64,000 bases of DNA from an uncultured Christensenellaceae bacterium. GTDB taxonomy: Bacteria; Bacillota; Clostridia; Christensenellales; Pumilibacteraceae. The stretch's first letter is position 1; each line of letters opens with the position of its first letter. Both the position numbers and the translations under genes were made by a program. The stretch spans positions 124,001-188,000 of the forward strand of contig CAJUKG010000002.1 in NCBI GenBank assembly GCA_910586925.1. The letters run 5' to 3'. The notes under the pieces were generated by a model. That model was given only the letters and a program-made list of their open reading frames with translations, made no database searches and had not been told where the DNA came from. Shown here piece by piece: positions 9,661-19,310 of the stretch.

Positions 9661-12600
9661 ATGAAAACACGTAATCTTAAACGAATAGGCGCGCTCGGAT
9701 TGAGCGTGATAATGTGCGCGGCAATGGCTTTTTCGGTAGGGTGCAGTTCGCCCGCGAACAATCCCGTTACAAAACCCGTTCAACCGCCTTACATAGGCAG
9801 CGACGGATATTGGTACGTGAACGGCGAGAAAACGGACGTGCTCGCTTCGGGCAAGGACGGCGAGGACGGTGCGAACGGCAATGTCGGCGACGTATATTCG
9901 CCGTCGCCCAAGATCGTCGAGTCGAAATACGTTTCCGAGGGCGTGAACGGCAATTTTCAACATAACGGCAAGTTCTATATGGACTATACTTCGCTCGGCG
10001 ACGCGCAGAATGCGGGACACAAGCTCGGCGAGAACATAGAGGCGGAGGGTGCCACGTTGCTTAAAAACGCGAACGCCGCGCTCCCGCTTCGCACGAACGA
10101 AAGGAACGTCACTCTGCTCGGCATACGCACGTCGAGAATGGTGCGAAGCGGTTTCGGTTCGGGTTCGGGCGGCGGCAGCGAGCGTTATAACAGACTGGGC
10201 GAATCTCTTACGAATGCGGGCTTCTCGGTCAATCCGAAAATGCAGGATCTGTATTACAGAGAGGTCGATCAAATGTTCGAGGACAGAATACTCGAACTCG
10301 ATCCCGATACTTACGGCGCGTCATACATAAGCACTTACTCGTCGTACAACGATGCGGCGATACTGACATTCGGACGGTCGGGCGCGGAAAACTACGATCT
10401 TGCCACAAACAACGCGCTCGGACATTCCGATCCGAACGAGCACATGCTTCAGCTCGACGATAACGAAGTCAAGCTCGTTCGCCACGCCAAAAAGTATTTC
10501 CGAAAAGTGATCGTTCTCATCAATTCGTCCAACATAATGCAAGTGCCCGAGCTTGCCGAAGAAAAGACGGACGACAATCTCGGCGTGGACGCCATACTTT
10601 GGGTGGGCAGCGTCGGACAGGACGGAACGAAAGCGATAGCGAGCATCTTGAAAGGCGACATATGCCCGTCAGGTCACACCGTCGATCTGTGGGAGAAAGA
10701 TTTCAAGAAAAGCCCGGTGTGGACCAATTTCGGATACAATACGCAAAATTTCGACGAGCACGGCAACCGTTTGGATACCTTCTATTACGACAAGAACGGC
10801 AATGCCACCAAGTTTGCCAATCTCGAATATCGCGAAGGGATCTACAGCGGATACAAGTATTACGAAACGCTTTACGCGGATGCTGCGGAGGACGAAAAAG
10901 AGGAGGCGTACGACAACGTTCTCTATCCGTTCGGCTACGGACTTTCGTACACGTCGTTCGAGTGGAAGCTGGACAACGTGCGGGCGAAAGGCAAGATAGA
11001 CGATCCCGCTATGTCGATAACGATGCGCGTATGGGTCAAAAATACGGGCACAGTCGAGGGCAAAGACGTCGTTCAGGTATATTATTCCGCGCCGTACACC
11101 AAGGGCGGGATAGAAAAATCGGCGACCAACCTCGTCGGGTTCGCAAAGACCAAACTGTTAAAACCGGGACAAAGCGACGTGGTCACGATCACGTTCAACG
11201 CGCAGGATATGGCGTCTTTCGATTGGAACGACGCGAACAACAACGGTTTCAAAGGCTACGAGCTAGAGGCGGGCGATTACACGATAAGCATCAACAGGAA
11301 CTCGCACGACGTAGTGGACAGCGTTACCCGCACCGTCTACAAAACCATACTTTGCAAAACCGATCTGGTGACGGGCAAAGAGATAAAACCCGTGTATACG
11401 GGCAGTTTCGACAGCACGAATAGATCGCTTCTCGATAACATGATAAGTCGCGCGGACGGACTCAAGCAACCCGCGCCCGCATCCAGGGAGGACAGAACTT
11501 TGTCCGCCGCCACTCTCGCGGACTACGAGTCGCAGGCGACTTACTTCGGGTATCAGGACAAACCCTCCGACCCTTGGTACGTCAAGGACGGCGGTTTGCC
11601 GAAGGGTTGGGACCAAGCCCCCGCGGGCACTACCGCGCCCACAGAGATAACGCTTGCCGACATGGCGGGAGTGCCGTATATAGAGCCGACGATAGTAAAC
11701 GGCGTAGTCACTTTCCCCGAAATGACCGACGAGCAAAAGGAGAACAACGCGAAATGGGACGCGTTTATGAATCAGCTCACCTGGTCGGAACTTTGCTATT
11801 TGCCCACGGGATCGAACAGGCGCATTAAGCGCGTGGGCATGGGTACCGATTCGTCTTACGGCGATCCCGACGGACCTATCAACGCGGGCGGCGTGCAGTT
11901 CCCGTCCAACCCCATTCTCGCCGCGACGTTCAATCAGGATATGGCGTACGAGATGGGCAGGCTTTCGGGCAATCTGCTCGTGCTCAACGGAAGCAAGGGC
12001 TGGCGCGGCGCGGGTGCGGATATTCACCGCAGTCCGTTCTCGGGCAGAAACTTCGAGTATTACAGCGAGGACGGCGTTATGTCGGGGCTTATCGGTGCGC
12101 AAGTGGCGAAGGGCGTCACCGAAAAGGGTATAATGGCGCACTTCAAACACTGCTTCGGCAACGATCAGGAAACTTACCGCGCCGATTACGGCGGTGTGTT
12201 CACTTGGGCGACCGAGCAGACTCTGCGCGAGCAGACGGCAAAACCGTTTGAATACATAGTCAAGTACGGCGGCACGATAGGACTTATGACGGCGTTCAAC
12301 CGCATAGGCAAGTGGACGCAATCCAACAACTACGCCACTCACGAACTGCTTCTCAACGGCGAATGGGATTTTCAGGGCGCGACGGAAACGGACGCGTGGG
12401 CGAAACAATTCGTTCCGCTCAACAGAATGGTACGCGGCGGCGACGAGGAACTTTTGGGCAGCGACAACAACTATCCCGATTGCGCGCTCGAGCGCGGTCG
12501 TTGGGACCCCGTTACAAAGTGCGTATATATCGCGGCGAGCGCGGAGGAATATCAGAGCTACAACTCGGGTATCGGAACGCTCAAATCCCCGACCCACTAC

Positions 12601-13452
12601 TTCGCGGTGAGAAAGTGTGCGCAACGCACATTGCAAAAACTCGCGAACTCGGTCGTGAACGGGAACTGCGTGGCGGATACCGAAGTAGTCAACTACACGC
12701 TCGTGCGCGGCGTGGGAAATAGCATAAAGCTGTCTATCCCCGGCAAGACGAACGACGCCACGTTCAGTAACTTCTCCGGTTCGTGGCCGGGCGGAATGAG
12801 TTTTAATTCTTCCACGGGCATGATAACGGGTGTTCCCACGGGCACGGTCGGCGGCGACGTTACTGCGACGTACAACTGCGACGGCTGGATCACGGGCAAG
12901 AAAGTCGTGTTCAAGTTCAACGTGGTCAGCGACCTGTTGTTGAACGGAGAACATATTTACGACGACATGAACGTGTACGTCGCGGCGGGCGAGGCGTATA
13001 ACGCCACGATAACCGCCGATCAAATGAAGTACGGCGCACAGCTGTATCTCGGGTCTTACGGTCAAAACAGGCGGATCATGAATTCGTACCGCGCCGACGG
13101 ACGGTGGTATCATCGCGACGAAGATAAGTCGGCGGCGGATATAATCACGCTCGGCGACCGTGTGTCCGATCCCACGCAGGACAAGATATACAAGTATGAA
13201 ATATCGGGACTGCCGACGGGACTGTCCGCGACTTTGGTCGAAACCGACGAACTCGGTTGGGCGGGCAGAACAACGTACAAGGTAAACACCGTCGTAAAGA
13301 TAAGCGGCATGGCGGACGCGTCCGCAAAGGGCGAGCATACGGTTACGGTCACGCTGCTCGTCCCCCATTCGGGCAAGGGAACAAGCCCGTGGATGAACGC
13401 CGGTTCGGATATGGTAAGATATGTACAAACTTTCAAAATCGTGGTCATATAA
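9661..13452 (+). CDS. Circularly permuted GH3 lipoprotein, divergent active site (GH3-A)
   Basis: A 1263-residue GH3 protein with reversed domain order. A lipobox-like 'FSVGC' (Cys28) is followed by a short G-x-y stretch ('GKDGEDGANGNVGD'), the GH3 C-terminal domain (about 125-425, ending 'YPFGYGLSYTSFEW'), an FnIII-like domain (about 430-560), and the TIM-barrel GH3_N domain (about 690-930, with 'HRSPFSGRNFEYYSED'). A C-terminal Ig-like tail follows. The candidate nucleophile is Asp911 in 'GATETDAW' and the candidate acid/base is Glu243 in 'GRSGAENYDL'. Both contexts differ from the three sister enzymes, which read 'RxGGEGxD' and 'V(V/I)(T/C)D'. It may have changed specificity or reduced activity. 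The ATG follows AAGGAG. Confidence 0.88.
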   Translation: MKTRNLKRIGALGLSVIMCAAMAFSVGCSSPANNPVTKPVQPPYIGSDGYWYVNGEKTDVLASGKDGEDGANGNVGDVYSPSPKIVESKYVSEGVNGNFQHNGKFYMDYTSLGDAQNAGHKLGENIEAEGATLLKNANAALPLRTNERNVTLLGIRTSRMVRSGFGSGSGGGSERYNRLGESLTNAGFSVNPKMQDLYYREVDQMFEDRILELDPDTYGASYISTYSSYNDAAILTFGRSGAENYDLATNNALGHSDPNEHMLQLDDNEVKLVRHAKKYFRKVIVLINSSNIMQVPELAEEKTDDNLGVDAILWVGSVGQDGTKAIASILKGDICPSGHTVDLWEKDFKKSPVWTNFGYNTQNFDEHGNRLDTFYYDKNGNATKFANLEYREGIYSGYKYYETLYADAAEDEKEEAYDNVLYPFGYGLSYTSFEWKLDNVRAKGKIDDPAMSITMRVWVKNTGTVEGKDVVQVYYSAPYTKGGIEKSATNLVGFAKTKLLKPGQSDVVTITFNAQDMASFDWNDANNNGFKGYELEAGDYTISINRNSHDVVDSVTRTVYKTILCKTDLVTGKEIKPVYTGSFDSTNRSLLDNMISRADGLKQPAPASREDRTLSAATLADYESQATYFGYQDKPSDPWYVKDGGLPKGWDQAPAGTTAPTEITLADMAGVPYIEPTIVNGVVTFPEMTDEQKENNAKWDAFMNQLTWSELCYLPTGSNRRIKRVGMGTDSSYGDPDGPINAGGVQFPSNPILAATFNQDMAYEMGRLSGNLLVLNGSKGWRGAGADIHRSPFSGRNFEYYSEDGVMSGLIGAQVAKGVTEKGIMAHFKHCFGNDQETYRADYGGVFTWATEQTLREQTAKPFEYIVKYGGTIGLMTAFNRIGKWTQSNNYATHELLLNGEWDFQGATETDAWAKQFVPLNRMVRGGDEELLGSDNNYPDCALERGRWDPVTKCVYIAASAEEYQSYNSGIGTLKSPTHYFAVRKCAQRTLQKLANSVVNGNCVADTEVVNYTLVRGVGNSIKLSIPGKTNDATFSNFSGSWPGGMSFNSSTGMITGVPTGTVGGDVTATYNCDGWITGKKVVFKFNVVSDLLLNGEHIYDDMNVYVAAGEAYNATITADQMKYGAQLYLGSYGQNRRIMNSYRADGRWYHRDEDKSAADIITLGDRVSDPTQDKIYKYEISGLPTGLSATLVETDELGWAGRTTYKVNTVVKISGMADASAKGEHTVTVTLLVPHSGKGTSPWMNAGSDMVRYVQTFKIVVI

Positions 13453-13464
13453 AAGGAGATAATC

Positions 13465-14865
13465 ATGACAAAAACATTTTTCGATAAGTTAAGGCAGGTC
13501 ATAACGGTTATTTTCGCCGTGTGTTTGGTAGGCTGTATGCTCGCGGCTTGCGGACCGACGCAGGACAACGGCGACGTCACTCCCGACAAGACCGACAATA
13601 TCAAGTCGATAGCCGTTACAAAAACTCCCGACAAAACGGAATACTTTGCGGGCGAGGAATTCACCGCCGTCGGAGGCGAGATAACGGTAACTTACAGGGA
13701 CGGCACAAAAGAAGTGATCTCGATGACCGATCCCGACGTGAGTTTCCTCGGCAATACCATTGCCGTAAGCGATCCGTCGCTCACCATACAGAACAAAAAC
13801 GTTACCGTGGTGTACGGCGAAAAAGAAGCCACTTTCAGGATAAGAGTATCGCTCGTCCTCTACACCGTTACTTTCGAGTATAACGACGACAGTGTCGGCA
13901 ATAAAACGGAAAAGGTCAAGAACGGCGAGCGGGTAAAAGAACCCGAGGACCCCGAACGCGACGAATATATCTTCGACGGGTGGTACTCGGACAAGCAATG
14001 CACCATGCTGTTCGACTTCGGTTCGGTGATCACGAAAGATACGTCGATATACGCCAAATGGTTGGAAATGGACGTGTACCACGTGGTGTCGTTCGACTAT
14101 AATTACAAAGGCGCGCCCAAAGCGACCGAGCAGAAAGTCAAAGACGGCGGTTCCGCCGTCAGACTGTCCGTCGACCCGACTCGTTACGGATACAGATTCG
14201 ACGGCTGGTACCGTTCTCCCGCATGTACCGCGGAATACGATTTCTCTGCCGCCGTCACCGAAAAAACGTCGATATACGCCAAATGGACAAAGACAGCCGC
14301 GAGCGGCACGAAAGAATACGTGTTCGAAGCTGAAAACACCGATTTGACGGGCAAGACGGGCAAAGGGCTTTCCGGCACGACGTCGGGAACGGGAATGATC
14401 CAAACGGTTACGGGAATCGGGGCAAGCGGAGATAAATTCATAGGCTATCAGTATGCGAACGGCTGTTCCATAACATTCGCGTTCATAAGCGACGCGGACG
14501 TCACCGACGCGAAAATCGTCGTGCGGCTGTCGGCGGAGCACCGCAGTTTCGATATGAACAAAGATATTTACAGAATAGAGTTGAACGGAACGCAGCTCGA
14601 TTACGGAACGATCAAATTCACCAATGTTCCGCCCGCAAGCTCCGACACCACCGAGGTGAACGCATTGCCATTCAAAGATTACGTCGTGATAGAAGGGGCG
14701 ACTCTCGTCGAGGGACTCAACACCGTCGAGCTTTGCACGATCAACAACGAAGGCATGGCGGGAACGACTGTCGAGGCGAAAGCTCCGCTCATCGACTGCA
14801 TCAAGGTCACTACGTCGGCTATACTCGATTGGTCGGCTGCGCACGGTCTGCCCAAGAATAAGTAA
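13465..14865 (+). CDS. Lipoprotein with Ig-like, InlB-repeat and CBM-like domains
   Basis: A 466-residue predicted lipoprotein with lipobox 'MLAAC' (Cys29). Domain order is one Ig-like module ('KTEYFAGEEFTAVGGEI'), two InlB-type B-repeats (each ending 'FDGWY......SIYAKW', about residues 130-275), then a carbohydrate-binding-like beta domain beginning 'EYVFEAENTDL'. The C-terminus 'PLIDCIKVTTSAILDW' resembles the C-terminus of the lipoprotein at 27302, marking the two as related. It sits 12 nt after GH3-A and 14 nt before GH3-B in one transcription unit. A substrate-binding or scaffolding role is inferred. Confidence 0.8.
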   Translation: MTKTFFDKLRQVITVIFAVCLVGCMLAACGPTQDNGDVTPDKTDNIKSIAVTKTPDKTEYFAGEEFTAVGGEITVTYRDGTKEVISMTDPDVSFLGNTIAVSDPSLTIQNKNVTVVYGEKEATFRIRVSLVLYTVTFEYNDDSVGNKTEKVKNGERVKEPEDPERDEYIFDGWYSDKQCTMLFDFGSVITKDTSIYAKWLEMDVYHVVSFDYNYKGAPKATEQKVKDGGSAVRLSVDPTRYGYRFDGWYRSPACTAEYDFSAAVTEKTSIYAKWTKTAASGTKEYVFEAENTDLTGKTGKGLSGTTSGTGMIQTVTGIGASGDKFIGYQYANGCSITFAFISDADVTDAKIVVRLSAEHRSFDMNKDIYRIELNGTQLDYGTIKFTNVPPASSDTTEVNALPFKDYVVIEGATLVEGLNTVELCTINNEGMAGTTVEAKAPLIDCIKVTTSAILDWSAAHGLPKNK

Positions 14866-14879
14866 GTTCGGAGATCATT

Positions 14880-17800
14880 ATGTCGACATTCAAAAAAATG
14901 CTTAAAAAGGCGGCGTTTCGCGCTTGGTTTATAGTAACGTTAGTGGCTGTGACACTGTTTACGCTCGTCACGATACTTTCCACGGGCGTGAAGAATTTTT
15001 ACGAGCTGCTCAATATAGTTATGATAGGCGGCGGACCGCGAGCCGTGTATGCCGAAGGCGTGGAACCTATTTACACGACAGAATACGACGGCAAGGAATC
15101 GGTGCATCAGGCGGCGCGCGATTACACGCAAAAGATCTGCGAGGAGGGAATAGTCCTTCTCAAAAACAAAAACAACGCATTGCCCATACTTACGCCCGTC
15201 AGCGACAAGACGGTGCAACGCCGACCGAAGATCAGCGTATTCGGCAAGAACAGCGTCAATATCGCTTACGGCGGTTCGGGGTCGGGCGGAGCAAACACGG
15301 CGGGAGTCGTCGATCTTTATTCCGCGCTCGACGCGGCGGGATACGACTGCAACCCGACGCTGAAAAGTTTTTACGAAGACGCAGGTCAGTCGGGTGCGGA
15401 GCGAACGGGGAATTCAAAAGACCTCGACAGCGGCGACACGGTTATCCTGTCGACGGCGGAAACTCCGCAAAACATGTATACGCCCAAAATAAAGTCGAGC
15501 TATGTCGATTATGCCGACGCCGCGCTCGTGGTGTTTACGCGTATAGGCGGCGAGGGTTTCGACCTGCCGCGCATGATGACGGGCGCAAGCGGCGCACGCA
15601 GCGAGGACGATCATTTCCTGCAGCTCGACGCCAACGAAGAAGCGTTGCTCGTAGCGGTCTGTAACGCCGGATTCAAAAAAGTGGTCGTAATAGTGAACAG
15701 CGGACAGCCGCTCGAACTCGGCTTCTTGGAACCGAGTACCGGATACATCATGCACAAGGACTACAATATAGCTCCCGGCAAGATAGACGCGGCACTGTGG
15801 ATGGGCTTCCCGGGCGAAACGGGCACGCTCGCGCTCGGCAATATTCTCAATGGCAGCGTAAATCCGTCGGGTAAACTCGCGGATACATACGCGGTGGATT
15901 TCAAAAAAGACCCCACCTGGTTTAATTTCGGCGACAACAGGATAACGTCGAAAAAAGGCGTTACGGGCGGCGACGAATATGTTTTCGACGTACCCGATTA
16001 CGATCAGCCCGAAGTGCCGTACTATTTCGTCGATTACGAAGAAGGCATTTACGTCGGTTATAAATATTACGAAACACGCGGCGCGAACGACGAAATATGG
16101 TATAAAGAAAACGTAGTTTATCCGTTCGGGTACGGGCTTTCGTATACTCGGTTTACTTGGGAGCTTGCCGACGATTCGTCGATACGCGAAGAAATTATCG
16201 ACAGCTCGGTAGTCGAGGATAAGACGAAATATGCGGTGTCGGTAAAGGTCAAGAATACCGGCTCGGTCGCGGGTCGCGACGTCGTACAGCTTTACGGACA
16301 CGCCCCGTATATAGCGGGCGGCATCGAAAAGCCCGAAGTTATGCTTCTCGATTTCGCAAAGACAAAACTCCTCGAACCGGGCGAAGAACAGACGGTCACG
16401 GTGGAATTCGATCCGTACTATCTCGCTTCGTACGATTACAAGGACATGAACGACAACGGCAATCGCGGATACGAACTCGACGCGAGCGAAGATTACGCGC
16501 TCTACATTTCGACGGACGCGCACAGCAGGAAGTTCGAGATCCCATTCGAGGTAGTGGAGGAGATTTTATTCACCGAAGATCCCGTGACGGGCTACGACGT
16601 GGTGAACCTTTATACCGATTGCGACGACGAACGCTTTAATGCGGACACTTCGCTCGAATCGGTGCTTTCGCGCTCCGATTTCGACGGGACTTTCCCCGTA
16701 TCGCCGACGGCGGACGAGCGCAAAGGCTCGGCAAAACTTCTCGAGTACCTGCGCGACACGAGTGCCAACAATCCGAACGATTTCGGGAAACTTTCCATGC
16801 CCAAGTCCAAGCAGAAGAACGGCATATCGCTTCGCGACTTGCTGTTCGACGAGAACGGCGAGTATAAGTCCGTCGACGCGGACGGTATTCCGCACATGGA
16901 TTACGACGACGAGAGATGGGAAAAGCTCATAAACCAACTTTCCATAGAAGATATGATAGGAGCGTACAACTACGGTGCCAATCATATCGAGCCGTTGATA
17001 ACGATAGGCTCGCCGCGAGTAAACTGCGCGGACGGTCCCGTCGGCTGGACGTGCTTTATGGACGCATCGCTGTACTACGACACTTGCTCGTACTGCTGTC
17101 AAACGCTTGTCGCCACGACATGGGATAAAGAGATCGCGCGCGGCTTCGGCGCAATGGTCGGCGACGAGGGAATCGTCGGCAACGCGCGCGGCGACCGATC
17201 GGCATATTCGGGTTGGTATGCGCCCGGTGCGAATATACACAGATCTCCGTTCGGCGGCAGAAACTTCGAGTATTACAGCGAGGATCCGATTCTGTCGGGC
17301 AAGATGGCGGCGGAGCAGATAAAAGGCTGCAATTCCAAAGGCGTATTCACTTTCATCAAGCATTTTGCCGTCAACGATCAGGAAACTCACCGATCCATAA
17401 GCGGCGATTGTTCCTGGCTCACCGAACAGGCGTTGCGCGAGATATATTTGCGCCCGTTCGAGATAGCCGTCAAGGAGGGCAATACTCGCGCCGTCATGAG
17501 CTCGTTCAACCGCATAGGCACGCGGTGGACGGGCGGCGATTACAGGCTGCTCACCGAAATACTGCGCAACGAATGGGGCTTTAACGGCACTGTTATCTGC
17601 GACTTCAACACCATTCCCGCCTATATGAACTCGCGGCAAATGGCATACGCGGGCGGCGACCTCAATCTTGCGACGCTTCCCGAATCCTGGTGCGACCGCA
17701 GTTCGGCGGCAGACGTCACGGTCTTGCGCCAAAGCATCAAAAACATTCTGTATACCGTCGGCAATTCCAATGCGGTAAACGGCGAGATAGTAAGATACGC

Positions 17801-18200
17801 GCTTCCGCCTTGGGTCATCACGCTTATCGTCGTAGACGTTCTGCTCGTAGCGGGATTGGCTGTTTGGGGCTATTTTGTAATAAGAAAGACGCTCGGACAA
17901 GTCAAGAGCGAAACGGTGCGCGACGGCTGTGCGGACGGCTTCGGTCGAGCCGCGGAACACTCGGACGAAACCAAATCCGACGTCGCGCCCGATCGCGAAA
18001 CGGCAAACGACGAATCCGAAAACACAACCGCCGCTATCGAGAGCGAGCCGATCGTCGAAACGGATAACGCCGCGGAAGCGATTGCGCCCGAGGAAGCAAA
18101 AACTCCGAAAGTCGAGGAGGCTTCGGAGCCTGCGGTGTCCGACGAAAAACCCAAGCCCGTGAAAAAATCGACGAAAAAGAGTGCGAAGAATAAAAATTGA
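14880..18200 (+). CDS. Membrane-anchored, circularly permuted GH3 enzyme (GH3-B)
   Basis: A 1106-residue GH3 with a transmembrane helix at each end. The N-terminal helix (about 13-38) has positive residues on its cytoplasmic side. The order is then GH3_C (about 75-415, 'YPFGYGLSYTRFTW'), FnIII-like (about 420-560), and GH3_N (about 680-960). Catalytic candidates are acid/base Glu225 in 'RIGGEGFDLPR' and nucleophile Asp908 in 'GTVICDFNT'; 'KHFAVNDQETHR' and 'ADGPVG' are also intact. A second helix (about 978-1002) leads into a Glu/Lys-rich tail of roughly 100 residues, presumably cytoplasmic. The enzyme would face outward as a loop held at both ends. A beta-glycosidase activity is well supported; substrate is unknown, with beta-xyloside or beta-glucoside likely. 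Confidence 0.9.
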   Translation: MSTFKKMLKKAAFRAWFIVTLVAVTLFTLVTILSTGVKNFYELLNIVMIGGGPRAVYAEGVEPIYTTEYDGKESVHQAARDYTQKICEEGIVLLKNKNNALPILTPVSDKTVQRRPKISVFGKNSVNIAYGGSGSGGANTAGVVDLYSALDAAGYDCNPTLKSFYEDAGQSGAERTGNSKDLDSGDTVILSTAETPQNMYTPKIKSSYVDYADAALVVFTRIGGEGFDLPRMMTGASGARSEDDHFLQLDANEEALLVAVCNAGFKKVVVIVNSGQPLELGFLEPSTGYIMHKDYNIAPGKIDAALWMGFPGETGTLALGNILNGSVNPSGKLADTYAVDFKKDPTWFNFGDNRITSKKGVTGGDEYVFDVPDYDQPEVPYYFVDYEEGIYVGYKYYETRGANDEIWYKENVVYPFGYGLSYTRFTWELADDSSIREEIIDSSVVEDKTKYAVSVKVKNTGSVAGRDVVQLYGHAPYIAGGIEKPEVMLLDFAKTKLLEPGEEQTVTVEFDPYYLASYDYKDMNDNGNRGYELDASEDYALYISTDAHSRKFEIPFEVVEEILFTEDPVTGYDVVNLYTDCDDERFNADTSLESVLSRSDFDGTFPVSPTADERKGSAKLLEYLRDTSANNPNDFGKLSMPKSKQKNGISLRDLLFDENGEYKSVDADGIPHMDYDDERWEKLINQLSIEDMIGAYNYGANHIEPLITIGSPRVNCADGPVGWTCFMDASLYYDTCSYCCQTLVATTWDKEIARGFGAMVGDEGIVGNARGDRSAYSGWYAPGANIHRSPFGGRNFEYYSEDPILSGKMAAEQIKGCNSKGVFTFIKHFAVNDQETHRSISGDCSWLTEQALREIYLRPFEIAVKEGNTRAVMSSFNRIGTRWTGGDYRLLTEILRNEWGFNGTVICDFNTIPAYMNSRQMAYAGGDLNLATLPESWCDRSSAADVTVLRQSIKNILYTVGNSNAVNGEIVRYALPPWVITLIVVDVLLVAGLAVWGYFVIRKTLGQVKSETVRDGCADGFGRAAEHSDETKSDVAPDRETANDESENTTAAIESEPIVETDNAAEAIAPEEAKTPKVEEASEPAVSDEKPKPVKKSTKKSAKNKN

Positions 18201-18229
18201 AAGTGAGAACTATTTAATATACAAAATCA

Positions 18230-18264
18230 AAAACGACCTCGTTAACCGTGAACGGGGTCGTTTT
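18230..18264 (+). terminator. Rho-independent terminator of GH3 cassette one
   Basis: A 14-bp stem (AAAACGACCTCGTT pairing with AACGGGGTCGTTTT, one G-T pair) with a 7-nt loop, ending in TTTT. It lies 29 bp after the GH3-B stop. Confidence 0.8.
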
Positions 18265-18361
18265 CCTGTGCGCCCGACGCACGCTTTTTTATTCGGGATA
18301 TCGCAACGGCGGACAGATCGACGGTTTACTGCAAATATGTGCGAATAGCTAAATCGGTTGT

Positions 18362-19153
18362 TTATGTCGTAATATTGCGGGGGGGGGTATTCATATTTCT
18401 GTAGTCGGTGGGCGTCATGCCCGATATCGTCATAAAATTTCTGTTGAACGTATGAATTGAATCGTAACCGCATTTGCCCGAAATTTCCGACATTGTAAGC
18501 GACGTTTCGTGCAATAGCTGTTGTGCATAGCTCACTCTGTAGCTGTTCACGAGCTGCATGAAATTGGTGTGGAATATGTGTTTGATAAAGCCCGAAATAT
18601 AATTGTAGCTGTAACCGAGAATTTTGCAAAGTTCTGCGAGCGACGGCGACTCCGTATATTTTCCGCTGACGTATTTTATTATTTCAAGCCCTATGTCTCG
18701 GTTCTTTTTGTCGGCTTCGACGAATTTCGAGCCGTTTGCAAAGCGTGACGCTATCAGATAAAAATATGATTTAAGCAAATATATATCGTCTTTCGCCGTC
18801 GCAAGTTCGGTGACGGTTTTTTCGCTATCCGAAAAGTCGAACACGGGCGTGAGTGCGTCCAAAAGTTTGTAATGTTCGTAAAACTTGGGAATATACGACG
18901 ACGAAAAAACGTAAAGAGCGGTTCGCGAAAATTTTTCGGTGACGTAAGAATGAACGTGCAGCGGGAAAATAAGCGTAGCTTGTCCCGGAGATAATTCGTA
19001 ACTTTTCTCGCCTATATTTATCTGAATGGAGCCTTCATAGCAGTATACAAACTCGAAAGAGTTGTGTATGTGCGTATGAAATGACAGATTTTCGTCGAAT
19101 TGCGAATAAAAATAGTCGGGTTTGTCCGATCTTTCGTGTTCGTAGTCGATCAT
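18362..19153 (-). CDS. AraC-family transcriptional regulator
   Basis: A 263-residue regulator. The N-terminal half is a cupin-like sensor ('FHTHIHNSFEFVYCYEG', 'PLHVHSY'). The C-terminal ~100 residues form the AraC double helix-turn-helix ('SLAELCKILGYSYNYISGFI', 'SEISGKCGYDSIHTFNRNF'). I chose the ATG at 19153 because GGGAGG lies 6 bases before it; an upstream in-frame start at 19195 has no comparable site. It is transcribed opposite to cassette two and shares its upstream region, the usual layout for an activator of a glycan locus. A C9 run in codons near the 3' end means slippage would change only the last few residues. Confidence 0.88.
   Translation of the reverse strand: MIDYEHERSDKPDYFYSQFDENLSFHTHIHNSFEFVYCYEGSIQINIGEKSYELSPGQATLIFPLHVHSYVTEKFSRTALYVFSSSYIPKFYEHYKLLDALTPVFDFSDSEKTVTELATAKDDIYLLKSYFYLIASRFANGSKFVEADKKNRDIGLEIIKYVSGKYTESPSLAELCKILGYSYNYISGFIKHIFHTNFMQLVNSYRVSYAQQLLHETSLTMSEISGKCGYDSIHTFNRNFMTISGMTPTDYRNMNTPPRNITT
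18379..18387 (-). repeat. Homopolymeric C9 tract inside the araC-family gene
   Basis: Nine G on the given strand, C9 on the coding strand, lie about 25 bp before the stop codon, encoding part of '..NTPPRN..'. A one-base slip would replace the last eight residues and move the stop. Confidence 0.9.
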
Positions 19154-19216
19154 ATCAATCCTCCCGATTACGATTTTTATTACGGTTAAAGCCAATCATC
19201 GTAACTTTCGTCTAAT

Positions 19217-19245
19217 AGTATATAACTTTCGGCTTGTTTTGTCAA
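19217..19245 (-). promoter_or_regulatory. Promoter of the AraC-family regulator
   Basis: On the minus strand TTGACA (19245-19240), a 17-bp spacer, TATACT (19222-19217). A near-consensus promoter about 64 bp before the start codon. Confidence 0.75.
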
Positions 19246-19310
19246 GTCCAATGTTGTAAACTATTCGTACAGGGGGCGTATATTGCCCAATTCTACATTA
19301 AGGAGATATG

